Assembly (NCBI GenBank): GCA_035505975.1
Contig: DATJQJ010000015.1
Span: 1-36,378 of the forward strand
Direction of reading: 5' to 3'
Length of the DNA stretch: 36,378 nt
From: CAIKOD01 sp035505975
GTDB lineage: Archaea > Halobacteriota > Methanomicrobia > Methanomicrobiales > Methanospirillaceae
Within the stretch, counting starts at the first letter, position 1. Every line of letters begins with the position of its first letter. The position numbers and the translations under genes were made by a program. This document shows, in pieces, positions 25,078 through 32,741 of this stretch. Under the pieces are notes generated by a model. That model had not been told where the DNA came from. It was given only the letters and a program-made list of their open reading frames with translations, and made no database searches.

Positions 25078-26264
25078 GGGATATCTTTTTCGACCTTTCG
25101 GTACGCAGCGTACGGCTGAACTTTCTCAGGTCACTTCTTGCAGCAATCGGCATCGTGATTGGGGTCGTCGCGATCTCATCGATGGGTATGCTCGGGGCGA
25201 ACATGCAGTTGTCTGTCAAACAGCAGCTCTCGACCGATGTTAACACCGTGATGATCTCTTCGGATGTCGTCAGGACCACATCGACTGCCGGAACTCCTGT
25301 CACGTCATCGGGAATAGATAAGAGCCAGCTCAATGACATCAAGAATGCTGCGGGAACGAACGTCGTTATCCCGATACATCGGACGAATGCCCAGTTTACG
25401 ATAGGGTCGACCGATGGGAGAGGCGGGATCTACGGGCTCGATCCGAACGACATGCAAAAGTTCCTGACTGTTTCACAGGGCGATTTTCCGCGAGGGACAG
25501 ATGATGTCCTCGTAGGGTCGACTATTGCCACCAATTTTAATCTTGCAATAGGCACGAGGATTAAGATCGGACCGCCCAATACTCCGGACAGGCCAACCGT
25601 GCGGGTATCAGGCATCCTTGCAGCACGTGGATTTGCTTCCGACGGTGTCAACACAGACAATGCAATCGTTGTGCCCGATACCTGGTATACCGATCACTAT
25701 GGCGATAAGGATCTCTACGATCAGGTAAACGTAGTTGTCCAGAATGTCGATACCATCGGCGCCGTGGAATCCGCGATTAATGACAAGGTAAACCGGAAAA
25801 CCAACGTGGTCCGCATCAGCGACGCCAGTTCGCGGCTGACGAGCATAACGGCGACCCTGGGCACCATCACCACATTCATCCTTGCAATCGGAGGTATTTC
25901 CCTCGTCGTTGCAGCCGTAAGTATATTCAATGTCATGATGATGTCGGTAAACGAACGGATTCAGGAAATTGGTATCCTGCTGTCGATTGGAACCGAAAAA
26001 GGCGAGGTGAGGCGGATGTTTCTCTACGAGGCATTTATCCTCGGGCTTATCGGTGCTGTGGTAGGCGGTATATGCAGCCTTACTATTGGCTACTCGGTCG
26101 TCAGTGCAATGATCGGCAATACGGCATATTTCTTCCTGCCTGAGAGTATTATTTATGTCCCATACGGGATGATCATCGGAATCATCGTCTGTATGCTTTC
26201 AGGACTGTATCCGGCATGGCATGCGTCGAACCTGGACCCGATCGACGCATTGAGGAGCGAATAA
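25074..26264 (+). CDS. MacB-type ABC permease (FtsX superfamily)
   Basis: A 396-residue permease with the MacB layout. One N-terminal membrane helix (about 17-38, FLRSLLAAIGIVIGVVAISS) is followed by a large extracytoplasmic domain (about 45-260, MacB_PCD-like) and three C-terminal helices (about 265-295, 325-350, 360-380). FNVMMMSVNERIQEIGILLSIG and LYPAWHASNLDPIDALRSE are family marks; the last is the usual C-terminal end. With the ATPase it should form a MacB2-type machine that moves or releases proteins or peptides at the outer face. The natural partner for its outer domain is the surface protein encoded first in the operon, but this is inference. Confidence 0.93.
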   Translation: MRDIFFDLSVRSVRLNFLRSLLAAIGIVIGVVAISSMGMLGANMQLSVKQQLSTDVNTVMISSDVVRTTSTAGTPVTSSGIDKSQLNDIKNAAGTNVVIPIHRTNAQFTIGSTDGRGGIYGLDPNDMQKFLTVSQGDFPRGTDDVLVGSTIATNFNLAIGTRIKIGPPNTPDRPTVRVSGILAARGFASDGVNTDNAIVVPDTWYTDHYGDKDLYDQVNVVVQNVDTIGAVESAINDKVNRKTNVVRISDASSRLTSITATLGTITTFILAIGGISLVVAAVSIFNVMMMSVNERIQEIGILLSIGTEKGEVRRMFLYEAFILGLIGAVVGGICSLTIGYSVVSAMIGNTAYFFLPESIIYVPYGMIIGIIVCMLSGLYPAWHASNLDPIDALRSE

Positions 26265-26370
26265 CGATGTCAACACCCATTTTTCAAAATCCCGGGGAAA
26301 GATTGGCCACCATTATGATGCGAACGAACTCGTCATTTCCCGGACAGGGCAACCCGGGCATGAGATACCG

Positions 26371-26772
26371 ATGAAAAAAAATGTATTCTATCTCCTGATT
26401 GCGGCCGTTGCCTTTATCGAGGTGGGTATATTCTGGTGGTCGGTTGAAACCGCAGATCCCCTGCCATCCCTTGCGGCAATTCTTTTCGGCATAGCATTCG
26501 TTTATGTTTCCAGGATGTATATCGACGAGGTGGTCGGGGACGAACGCACGGAAAAAATCAACGGGATTACTGCATTGAGGACGTTGCAGATCACCTGGAT
26601 CAGTCTCTTTCTTTATGCGCTATGGGTAGTTATCGATGCGCTCAGCGGGGAGCTTAACTACAATCGCCGTCTAGGCCTCGTCGGTTTCCGGCTGATGGGA
26701 CTGTTATGCGGGATCATTCTCCTCTACGTCGTCCTGTCCCTGTATTATGACAGGAAATTCGGGGCATCTTAG
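26371..26772 (+). CDS. DUF2178 membrane protein
   Basis: A 133-residue protein with four membrane helices in two pairs (about 5-23, 33-49, 70-89, 105-126). The charged loop between the pairs, YIDEVVGDERTEKINGI, has the DERxxxI pattern by which I recognise DUF2178. In archaea and some Firmicutes such genes usually sit next to a small XRE-type regulator, exactly as here, where the regulator starts one base after its stop. The function is unknown; a role as membrane sensor or partner of the regulator has been the natural guess from this pairing. It begins 106 bases after the permease gene. Confidence 0.78.
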   Translation: MKKNVFYLLIAAVAFIEVGIFWWSVETADPLPSLAAILFGIAFVYVSRMYIDEVVGDERTEKINGITALRTLQITWISLFLYALWVVIDALSGELNYNRRLGLVGFRLMGLLCGIILLYVVLSLYYDRKFGAS

Positions 26773-26773
26773 A

Positions 26774-27001
26774 ATGAACAACCGCATCAAAATCTACCGG
26801 GCCATGAACAACATAACCCAGGAAGAACTTGCCCGCGAGATCGGGGTCACCCGCCAGACAATCCTTGCCCTCGAAAACAGGCAGTACGACCCGTCCCTCC
26901 TCCTCGCAGCAAAGATCGCACACTATTTCGGGAAAAGGATCGACGAGATCTTTCTCGTCGACCCTGAAGAGGAACCTGCTAACCCCGGCAATAAAACGTG
27001 A
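26774..27001 (+). CDS. XRE-family helix-turn-helix regulator
   Basis: A 75-residue protein that is little more than a helix-turn-helix domain: MNNRIKIYRAMNNITQEELA, then REIGVTRQTILALENRQYDPS (the Q-T-I recognition helix and the ENxxYxPS turn typical of the YgzD/archaeal XRE group), LLAAKIAHYFGKRIDEIF, and a short acidic tail. It is the last gene of the operon, one base after the DUF2178 gene, so it is co-translated with it. Such regulators bind as dimers to palindromes and often repress their own operon. The palindromes at 22967-22993 and 27164-27200 flank the unit and are candidate sites. I start it at 26774, where the family begins, rather than at 26747. Confidence 0.9.
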   Translation: MNNRIKIYRAMNNITQEELAREIGVTRQTILALENRQYDPSLLLAAKIAHYFGKRIDEIFLVDPEEEPANPGNKT

Positions 27002-27163
27002 TCTTAAACAAGCCCGGTTTCCTCGTACCTCACCCACCCACCGCACCAGGCTGAACTGGCCGGATCCTCCCGACGGGCCTGGTACACTATTCCAGCGCCC
27101 CGTGGTTTACAGGGTTATAGGGAGATGCGGGTGATGAAAAGTGTGGAATTATTTATACCAATA

Positions 27164-27200
27164 GTAAAGTATATTAGACATAATGTCAAATATACTATAC
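27164..27200. promoter_or_regulatory. 37-base near-perfect palindrome, probable operator
   Basis: Centred on 27182, it has 16 of 18 base pairs matching between its arms. The inner part is GTATATTaGACAT, a central A, then its reverse complement with one A/A mismatch. The core ACATAATGTCAAAT is the same 14 bases as in the palindrome at 22967-22993. A TATA-like stretch lies 7-15 bases to its left. It is most likely a DNA-binding site for a dimeric regulator. Confidence 0.7.
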
Positions 27201-27329
27201 AATCGGGCGAGTCCTCCTATAGAACCGCCCGGGAGTACAGACAGTCGAAAACGAACAACATTGTGTGCCACTCCCAAGGAACCCGCGTGACGGACCGTGC
27301 AGGTGAAATCTTTCCACGGGTTCCAAAAT

Positions 27330-27368
27330 ATCGGCTGCTCCCTGAAAACCTGGTTTTCCGGGGCCGAT
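27330..27368 (+). repeat. nested inverted repeat / possible RNA hairpin
   Basis: Outer arms ATCGGC (27330-27335) and GCCGAT (27363-27368) enclose an inner palindrome centred on 27351, CCTGAAAACC-T-GGTTTTCCGG, with one mismatched pair. As RNA it could fold into a long stem with a CCTGG loop. No T-run follows, so it is not an ordinary terminator. Confidence 0.45.
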
Positions 27369-27655
27369 GGAAAGGAGTGAACAGCAAAGGAGGTGAAGTC
27401 GTCAGGTGCAAAATGCTCGTGCGATGATCGGATTTCAGTATACCCCCATTACAATCACCTACTCCGATTGCATTCACAATATTTCCGATACACTCATACT
27501 TCTATAATTTTTCCGGAACCTGCCCGGAATCCCACCCTTTCGATTTTTTTTTTACTTCCATCAATATCTTTGCCATTCCGGGACAAAAACGACTACGTCC
27601 CATTCGGGGTGAAAAAAAAGTAAAATTATGCAGGAATTGGAAGCATCAGGATCCA

Positions 27656-28856
27656 TTAGCCCTCCCTGTGCCTTCTCGCAAGCCAGATGATTATCCCGGT
27701 AGTGAGAACGATGACGAAAGCGATCACCAGGTAGTAACGTGAAAAACCACCCACGGTGTCGTCGCCAAATGGGAATATCGCCCGCTGAGACGATCCTGCT
27801 GTAGTGTTGGCGAATGACCTGATATCGAGGGTCTGTACGGTTGAGAATGAATTGCCACCGGCATCTTTCCACGTCACTTCCACAGGCACACCGGTAAGAT
27901 TCCCGGCCGCAAAGGTAAGGGTAAAACTGGAAAAATCACCGGCAGCAAGCAATCCGACCGCATACAAAGTGTATGGCTCGATTGGATGTGCCGGTGGCAC
28001 AACCGTCATCACCACCCCCCGGGCATCGGTTATTCCTGCATTGGTCGCGTCTCCGGTCATCTTGTTTGCGGCACCCTGCTCTGTCAACGCAATATTATTT
28101 ATTAACGGTACGGCAGCCGCCTTGTTTGCCCCGAGATTTAATGACATTACCAGATCGGCACTATGTTCGTTATTCCCGTTCTCGTACGTGACGTGAAAAT
28201 TAACGTCCGAAGCCCGGTGAGGGGTGACCTGGAACATAAAATCCCTGGATTCTCCTGCATCCAGAGAACTGATGAATTACCTGGATGGGAATACGTCGGC
28301 ACCGGTGTCACCTGCCGTGATCGTGATGTCTCCGACCGCTCCGTTCCGGGGGTTCGCGACACTCAGGGTCACGTTGTCTGTGGTCTCCAGTGAAAAATTA
28401 ACGGGTTTGTCGACGACCATTACAGAAAGGTTCCGTGAATCGACCTCGAACTGGAAGGGATAACTGATGCTCCCTGCTTCGGTCGTCGAGACGGTGAAGA
28501 GCGGGAAGTACGTTCCGTCTCCGGTTTCCTGGCTTATGAGAAGCGAATAGTTGAACGAATTCCCGGGACCGAGATAGACCACCGGGCCATAACTGTTGCC
28601 GTTCAGTTCCCTGATATGGGTATCGAGGATGGTCGGAATGGACAACGAGACCGTCTGGTTTCCGGGGTTGATCAGGTACCGTAACCGTTCCTGTTTCGGA
28701 GGGTAAAAACACCGGCGGGTCAAGCACCACTGATGAGACGTGGACCTGGTATATGGCGTCCCCGGGTAATACTGGACCCGACGGAACGTCCGCAACGATC
28801 GCGTGTGTTGGAAGCAACGCGAAGACGACACCTGCAACGACATGAATTAATCTCAC
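27656..28856 (-). pseudogene. broken second copy of the surface protein gene at 23101
   Basis: Joined across two defects, the sequence encodes a homologue of the 23101-24387 protein: signal peptide (RLIHVVAGVVFALL), DAIYQVHVSSVVLDP, LDTHIRELNGNSYGPVVYLGPG, GTYFPLFTVSTTEAGSISYP, FQVTPHRASDVNFHVTY and NAGITDARGVVMTV, with a C-terminal helix (YYLVIAFVIVLTTGIIIWL). A two-base loss near 28676, where GTACCTGATC replaces the expected GTA-GAA-CTG-ATC, shifts the frame after ETGTVTV. A TAA at 28277-28279 then interrupts the correct frame where the paralogue has lysine before FISSLDAG. The Gly-rich stalk of the intact copy is missing. The GTG start at 28856 still has GGGGTGG before it. No ABC genes accompany this copy. 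Confidence 0.82.
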
Positions 28857-29007
28857 ATGTCCACCCCGGTTTTGGTGAATGCTACTGCATGCTCCTTTTT
28901 ATTACTTTCCAGATCGGTGGCCTGAAAAGATTGTCAGGCCCGGGTTGTCGCCGGAAAATGGAACAATCAAAAAAATTAATTACGGCCTGCGTCAATTTGA
29001 GAGGGTC

Positions 29008-29142
29008 ATGAGATCCGAATGGAGTATCCATATCGAGAAAGAGAAATGCCCCTACCTTAATGTCGGGAAGCAGTGCGTGGAAACCGGGACACTCTGCGAC
29101 CCCGGGATCTGCCCGAGGAAAATTGAATTTGTCAATCAATAA
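29008..29142 (+). CDS. very small cysteine-rich protein
   Basis: A 44-residue protein with four cysteines (C14, C23, C30, C35) in the order C-x8-C-x6-C-x4-C, with CPYLNVGKQC and LCDPGICPRK around them. The spacing could bind a metal, but it is not a standard zinc ribbon and I do not know the family. GAGAGG lies just before the ATG. The longer frame from 28879 looks non-coding in its first part. A hairpin with a T-run about 90 bases after the stop may end its transcript. Confidence 0.52.
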   Translation: MRSEWSIHIEKEKCPYLNVGKQCVETGTLCDPGICPRKIEFVNQ

Positions 29143-29234
29143 GCTTGAAAAACAAGGATACGTAAAATACCCGATTTATTCATGACGTTTTTTACCCTTT
29201 CACACGGTTAACATCTATCGGTAATGGAATGGCA

Positions 29235-29286
29235 TCCCCGATGCAACGGTCACTTTTCAAAAATTGCATCAGGGGAATAATTTTTT
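29235..29286 (+). terminator. hairpin with T-run between two very small genes
   Basis: TCCCCGATGCAA (29235-29246) pairs with TTGCATCAGGGGA (29264-29276) with one bulged A. Six T follow at 29281-29286 after AATAA. It may end the transcript of the 29008 gene. Since the next gene starts only 43 bases later it could instead act in that gene's leader. Confidence 0.6.
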
Positions 29287-29328
29287 ATTTGAGATATTAT
29301 CATAGCCACCAACCGGAGGTGAGATGCA

Positions 29329-29451
29329 ATGAAGATCAAGACGATTAACAGGAACATGGCAAGGCCTATCAGGAAAGAACAACCATTGCCACGCTGCGGA
29401 CTTATCAACCGGGGTATTCACGTCTCCCCAAAACCTGCGTATGGATTATGA
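29329..29451 (+). CDS. 40-residue basic peptide gene with very strong expression signals
   Basis: The frame encodes 40 residues, starting MKIKTINRNMARPIRKEQ and ending in HVSPKPAYGL, with one cysteine (in PRCGLINRG) and about nine Lys/Arg. GGAGGTGA at 29315-29322 stands six bases before the ATG, the best ribosome site in the window. An A/T-rich stretch (TTTTTTATTT, GATATTATCATA) lies before it, and ten T follow almost directly after the TGA. These signals at both ends argue for a real gene. There is no signal peptide or membrane helix. The family is unknown to me; a ribosome-, nucleic-acid- or membrane-binding peptide is possible from its charge. Confidence 0.6.
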   Translation: MKIKTINRNMARPIRKEQPLPRCGLINRGIHVSPKPAYGL

Positions 29452-29461
29452 TTTTTTTTTT
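29452..29461 (+). terminator. oligo-T terminator right after the 40-residue peptide gene
   Basis: An uninterrupted run of T (about ten) starts with the base after the TGA. Archaeal RNA polymerase ends at such tracts without needing a hairpin. Confidence 0.55.
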
Positions 29462-29536
29462 GGAAAAAGAAAGTCACTTTGTGAAACCCGTAATTTTCAT
29501 ACCATTGGTAAAATAGCTATATTGGAAGGCGCCGGT

Positions 29537-30190
29537 TTAACGGGAAGATTTTTTACTCACATAATAATCCCGGATCGACATCAGAACGACGATTATGATG
29601 ATCACCACCACGATTACCAGGAAAATATCGGTAATGAAGTCGAGGTATACATTGATTGTTGGGATATTTCCTATGAAAAATCCAAATGCCAGAAGAATAC
29701 CGCACCAGAGAAAGGCGCTGATGATATTGTACGCGATGAACCTGTTGCTGTTCATGGAATTCACTCCTGCCATGAACGAGGGAATGTTGAAGACAGGCAG
29801 GAACCTGCCGAGGATCAGCGATAACGGACCGAACTTATCCATGAGAGCGACTGCTTTACCGACATTCTCGTCGCTCAATACCCGTGGGCATCCTGCTTTG
29901 CAGGTGGTGTGACCCAGGAGCCTGCCGCTCCAGTAGTTTATCTCATACCCTGCAAATCCCCCCAGGACCGCCACTATGATGAGTCCTCCCAATGAAAGCC
30001 CGTTGTCGACCGCCGAAGCCCCGATGAGAACAAGGATCATGTTATCGGGAATTACTCCGCCTACGATCGTGGATGTAAATGTCAGCAGGAGAAATACGAT
30101 TAAATATGCCCAGATTCCGGCCTGTATAATCTGATCAGACAGGGGAAACGGTATCGGGGGTGGGAACACCGTAATCAGCAGTAAAAACAT
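29537..30190 (-). CDS. DedA-family membrane protein (SNARE-associated/VTT domain)
   Basis: A 217-residue integral membrane protein. The DedA core runs from about 40 to 175: GGVIPDNMILVLIGA, GYEINYWSGRLLG, then the conserved FGPLSLILGRFLPVFNIPS (the arginine before FLP is a family mark) and FMAGVNSMNSNRFIAYN. At least four hydrophobic segments are present, including a long one near the C-terminus. DedA/VTT proteins act as lipid scramblases or proton-dependent transporters in membrane upkeep; some carry undecaprenyl or polyprenyl phosphate. The archaeal substrate is not known. It is 31 bases downstream of the PPK2 gene, likely in one transcript. GAGGG touches the ATG at 30190, so the exact start is uncertain. 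Confidence 0.88.
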   Translation of the reverse strand: MFLLLITVFPPPIPFPLSDQIIQAGIWAYLIVFLLLTFTSTIVGGVIPDNMILVLIGASAVDNGLSLGGLIIVAVLGGFAGYEINYWSGRLLGHTTCKAGCPRVLSDENVGKAVALMDKFGPLSLILGRFLPVFNIPSFMAGVNSMNSNRFIAYNIISAFLWCGILLAFGFFIGNIPTINVYLDFITDIFLVIVVVIIIIVVLMSIRDYYVSKKSSR

Positions 30191-30221
30191 CCCTCGTTCA
30201 CAATTCCAAAATACCAGGTTG

Positions 30222-31700
30222 TCAGAGGAGGCTCCTGATACATTCGACTACAGACCTGGTCGCTGTCACGCGTGCGAAGAGTTTATCGTCGGACGCAATG
30301 ACGGTCCAGGGTGCAATGCTGGTATTTGTCCGGGCCAGCATCTCGTCAACAGCCTCTTCGTACTGTAACCATTTTTCGCGGTTACGCCAGTCTTCATCGG
30401 TAATCTTATGTACTTTCAAAGGGTCGTTCTCACGCTGCCTGAACCGTTTTAGTTGTTCTTCACGGCTTATCTCGAGCCAGAACTTTATGATACCACCCCC
30501 GCTCGAATAAATATAGTCCTCCTCCAATTCGTTAATCTCCTGGAATGCCCGGTGCCACTCTGATTTTTTTGCGAAACCTTCGACCCGTTCTACGAGAACT
30601 CTCCCGTACCAACTGCGATCGTAGAAAGCGACGTGCCCTGCCCTCGGGAAGTTCCTGACAAACCTCCAGAGGTAGTGGTGGTTCATTTCGGTCTCATCAG
30701 GAGGACCTACCGGTATAACATCGTATCCGAGCGGGTTCATGTACCGGGATATCCTCGTGATATTCCCCCCTTTTCCGGCCGCGTCCCAGCCTTCATAGAG
30801 AATGATGAGAGGGATCTTTCTCTTGAAAATGAGAGAGTGCAGATCCAGCATCTCCTTCTGGAGTTCGTCGAGAACAGGCTGGCATTCCTCCTTATTGCAT
30901 ACCACGTCTGGTATGGACTGTCTCTTCACGGGATTCTTCTTCGGTTTCTGCAGATCTGTTGACTTATCTTTCCTGCTGCTGCTCTCTTTTCCGTCAGATA
31001 CCTCCTTCTCCAGGGTTTCAAGCAGTATCGAATAAACCGAGAGGATCGTACTATTCCGATCCATTGCGTCGACAATATGCCATGGTGCATATCCGGTGCT
31101 GGTCTTTTCAAGGAATTCATCGATAATGGGCAGGGAATCTGCATAATGTCGATGGAGGTTCCAGATCGCCGGGGTGACAAGCCACGCGGTCAGGGGATTT
31201 TTCTCCCTCTCTTCCAGTCGTCTTCTCTGTTCTGCGTTGCTGATCTGCAGGAAGATCTTGATAATAATTGTGCCGTCATCGGAGAGTATTCGTTCAAAAT
31301 TGTTGATCGAGATCGTCCTGCCTTTCAACGATTTCTTCCACGAGACCTTTTGCATCTCCGACGAGATGGCCCTGCTGTACCATCCCCGCGCAAAGAGTGC
31401 TATGCGCCCCCGGAGAGGCGTCCTTATCCAGAACCTCCACATAAACGGGCGCATCCGTTCCTCGTCGGTTGGGATGTCGATGGCATGGAGCGTGAACCCC
31501 CTGGGGTCGAGGGCATCGATGATCGCTTTAGTCACCATGGTAATACCTGCTGCATTCCAGCCTTCGATTATGATAATGACGGGAATTTTCTCACGGTAGT
31601 GTGCACGCTGCGCGATCGCGAGACGATCCTTCAGTCCGGGAAGAGTGTCATCGAAGACTTTGGCGCTGACCGGTTTTTTTTGTTCCAGTTCATTGAGCAT
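30222..31700 (-). CDS. two-domain polyphosphate kinase 2 (class II PPK2; polyphosphate:AMP phosphotransferase type)
   Basis: A 492-residue protein made of two PPK2 domains. The C-terminal one is intact: Walker A GWDAAGKGG (304-312), and FYDRSWYGRVLVERVEG with the catalytic aspartate D361. The N-terminal one has lost key residues: GWNAAGI (47-53) lacks the lysine and LFARGWYSR has A in place of the aspartate. This is the known state of class II PPK2 enzymes, where only the C-terminal half works and AMP is phosphorylated to ADP using polyphosphate. A charged linker (about 232-262, rich in Lys/Ser/Asp) joins them. It would link polyphosphate reserves to the adenylate pool. GAGGT lies eight bases before the ATG at 31700. 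Confidence 0.93.
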   Translation of the reverse strand: MLNELEQKKPVSAKVFDDTLPGLKDRLAIAQRAHYREKIPVIIIIEGWNAAGITMVTKAIIDALDPRGFTLHAIDIPTDEERMRPFMWRFWIRTPLRGRIALFARGWYSRAISSEMQKVSWKKSLKGRTISINNFERILSDDGTIIIKIFLQISNAEQRRRLEEREKNPLTAWLVTPAIWNLHRHYADSLPIIDEFLEKTSTGYAPWHIVDAMDRNSTILSVYSILLETLEKEVSDGKESSSRKDKSTDLQKPKKNPVKRQSIPDVVCNKEECQPVLDELQKEMLDLHSLIFKRKIPLIILYEGWDAAGKGGNITRISRYMNPLGYDVIPVGPPDETEMNHHYLWRFVRNFPRAGHVAFYDRSWYGRVLVERVEGFAKKSEWHRAFQEINELEEDYIYSSGGGIIKFWLEISREEQLKRFRQRENDPLKVHKITDEDWRNREKWLQYEEAVDEMLARTNTSIAPWTVIASDDKLFARVTATRSVVECIRSLL

Positions 31701-31984
31701 GGCTGTCGACCTCGATATCTATAATGCTCCTGGTGGGTTGTGTGGTTTTGATCCCTCTACCATATAAATCTAAACCCGGGACTGAAGATCCAGATCCGGT
31801 TTTTAGGTGGTTTTGCGCGCTCTCGTCCCGGGGACGTTGCATATTGGAGAAACGATGGAAGGGACGAAAAAGGGCAGGACCCGGCTGGTCTGAACGGCTA
31901 TACCTGCAGCGCGGTAATCCGGGAGTTGAAGCTGTACGGGTCAGGGGCTTCCAACCCACTACCCGCTTGCGGGTTGCACGTTCC
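31701..31984. other. spacer upstream of the PPK2 gene
   Basis: About 280 bases. It holds the PPK2 promoter region (ATTATAGATAT near its start on the minus strand) and a small perfect hairpin ACCCGC-TT-GCGGGT (31961-31974). Otherwise I see no gene. Confidence 0.4.
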
Positions 31985-32130
31985 GCAGACAGACCTTGAC
32001 ATGCGTTGCTGAGGTATCGTCGCCACGGTCTGGGAACACGGTTGCGAAGACGCCTTCACCGATCGACGCAGCCATTTCAAGCGCCCTGGCGATTGCGGGC
32101 GATCGCAGCAACAATTTGGACCTTATAATA
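31985..32130 (-). pseudogene. relic of the C-terminus of a cysteine synthase (CysK/CysM family)
   Basis: One minus-strand frame reads AIARALEMAASIGEGVFAT then VFPDRGD; the frame one base away continues RYLSNA. Together they give the VFPDRGD-RYLS motif that closes the PLP-dependent cysteine synthase fold, preceded by the helix that packs on it. The frames join if a single C is restored at about 32019-32021. Nothing of the upstream two thirds of such a gene is visible; the TPR gene lies there instead. It is therefore a leftover of a deleted gene, or of a lateral insertion that removed it. Confidence 0.65.
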
Positions 32131-32196
32131 GTCTTCTCTCCGGTCCAATGGCATGCGCATCCGGGCATTGAATGATCCAAAGTGGAACGGTCCGGA

Positions 32197-32481
32197 TCAG
32201 TGCAGATTCTGATCCAGCCCGCGGAGAATGGAATCCCGGTTATTGCGGGCTTCCAGAAAACCCGGATCGATTGCAATCGCTTTTTCGTATTTCGCAAGCG
32301 CTTCTCTATCCCGGCCCATGGCGCAGAGACAGTTACCAAGCTCGTTGAATGCTTTTGAAAACCGTGGTGCGATCGTCACGGCCTGTCTCAGGTAATTGAG
32401 AGCAGTTTCGTACTTTCCCCGTTGTGCTAATTCCACGGCTTTCCTGTAGATGTATTGTGCCTCGACCGAGATTTGGTTCAT
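32197..32481 (-). CDS. small TPR protein
   Basis: A 94-residue protein with about two and a half tetratricopeptide repeats: AQYIYRKAVELAQRGKYETA (about 8-27), LNYLRQAVTIAPRFSKAFNE (28-47), LGNCLCAMGRDREALAKYEK (48-67) and AIAIDPGFLEARNNRDSILR. The A/G/Y/A positions and the APxF/DPxF turns fit the TPR consensus. Such proteins are binding scaffolds; no partner is evident. The ATG at 32481 is preceded by two AGGA boxes (ACAGGAACAGGAAC). The frame is open to 32529, but the earlier start lacks a ribosome site. Confidence 0.85.
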   Translation of the reverse strand: MNQISVEAQYIYRKAVELAQRGKYETALNYLRQAVTIAPRFSKAFNELGNCLCAMGRDREALAKYEKAIAIDPGFLEARNNRDSILRGLDQNLH

Positions 32482-32741
32482 GTTCCTGTTCCTGTACACT
32501 GGCAATCCCCCCTGCAGAACCGGCCACAACCCCCCTTATGACCGGCACGTGGCTATTCTCCAGCCGGTATTATCAATATTTGCGAGTCAGCTGTGCCGTG
32601 CAGATGAATGACCTGGACACCGGTCCTGCAAGTGCCTGCGGAGGTAGAACCATATCAAAGGAAAAAAATTAAATCAAAATCATGACGGCACCTCTTCACG
32701 AAAAGGAACTAAACCGGAAGTTAAAAGGCCAGCTGCCTGAT
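32482..32741. other. spacer between TPR gene and lamin-tail protein gene
   Basis: About 260 bases; small frames (32424-32672 +, 32682-32939 +) overlap real genes on the other strand and look like shadows. I see nothing else. Confidence 0.4.

Larger units (their letters stand above)
27002..27655. other. gene-free region with palindrome, hairpin and ribosome-site-like sequence
   Basis: About 650 bases between the convergent operon and surface-protein pseudogene. It contains a TATA-like stretch (TTATTTATA near 27149-27157), the 37-base palindrome (27164-27200), a nested inverted repeat (27330-27368), and GGAGGTGA at 27389-27396 followed nine bases later by a GTG that opens only 33 codons (27406-27507). 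It looks like a promoter with a short transcript, either a small RNA or the remains of a gene. Confidence 0.45.

Noticed and set aside
28277..28279. Programmed stop read-through in the surface protein copy at 27656-28856
   Set aside because: The stop is TAA, not TAG (pyrrolysine) or TGA, and a second, independent frameshift is present, so decay is the simpler reading.
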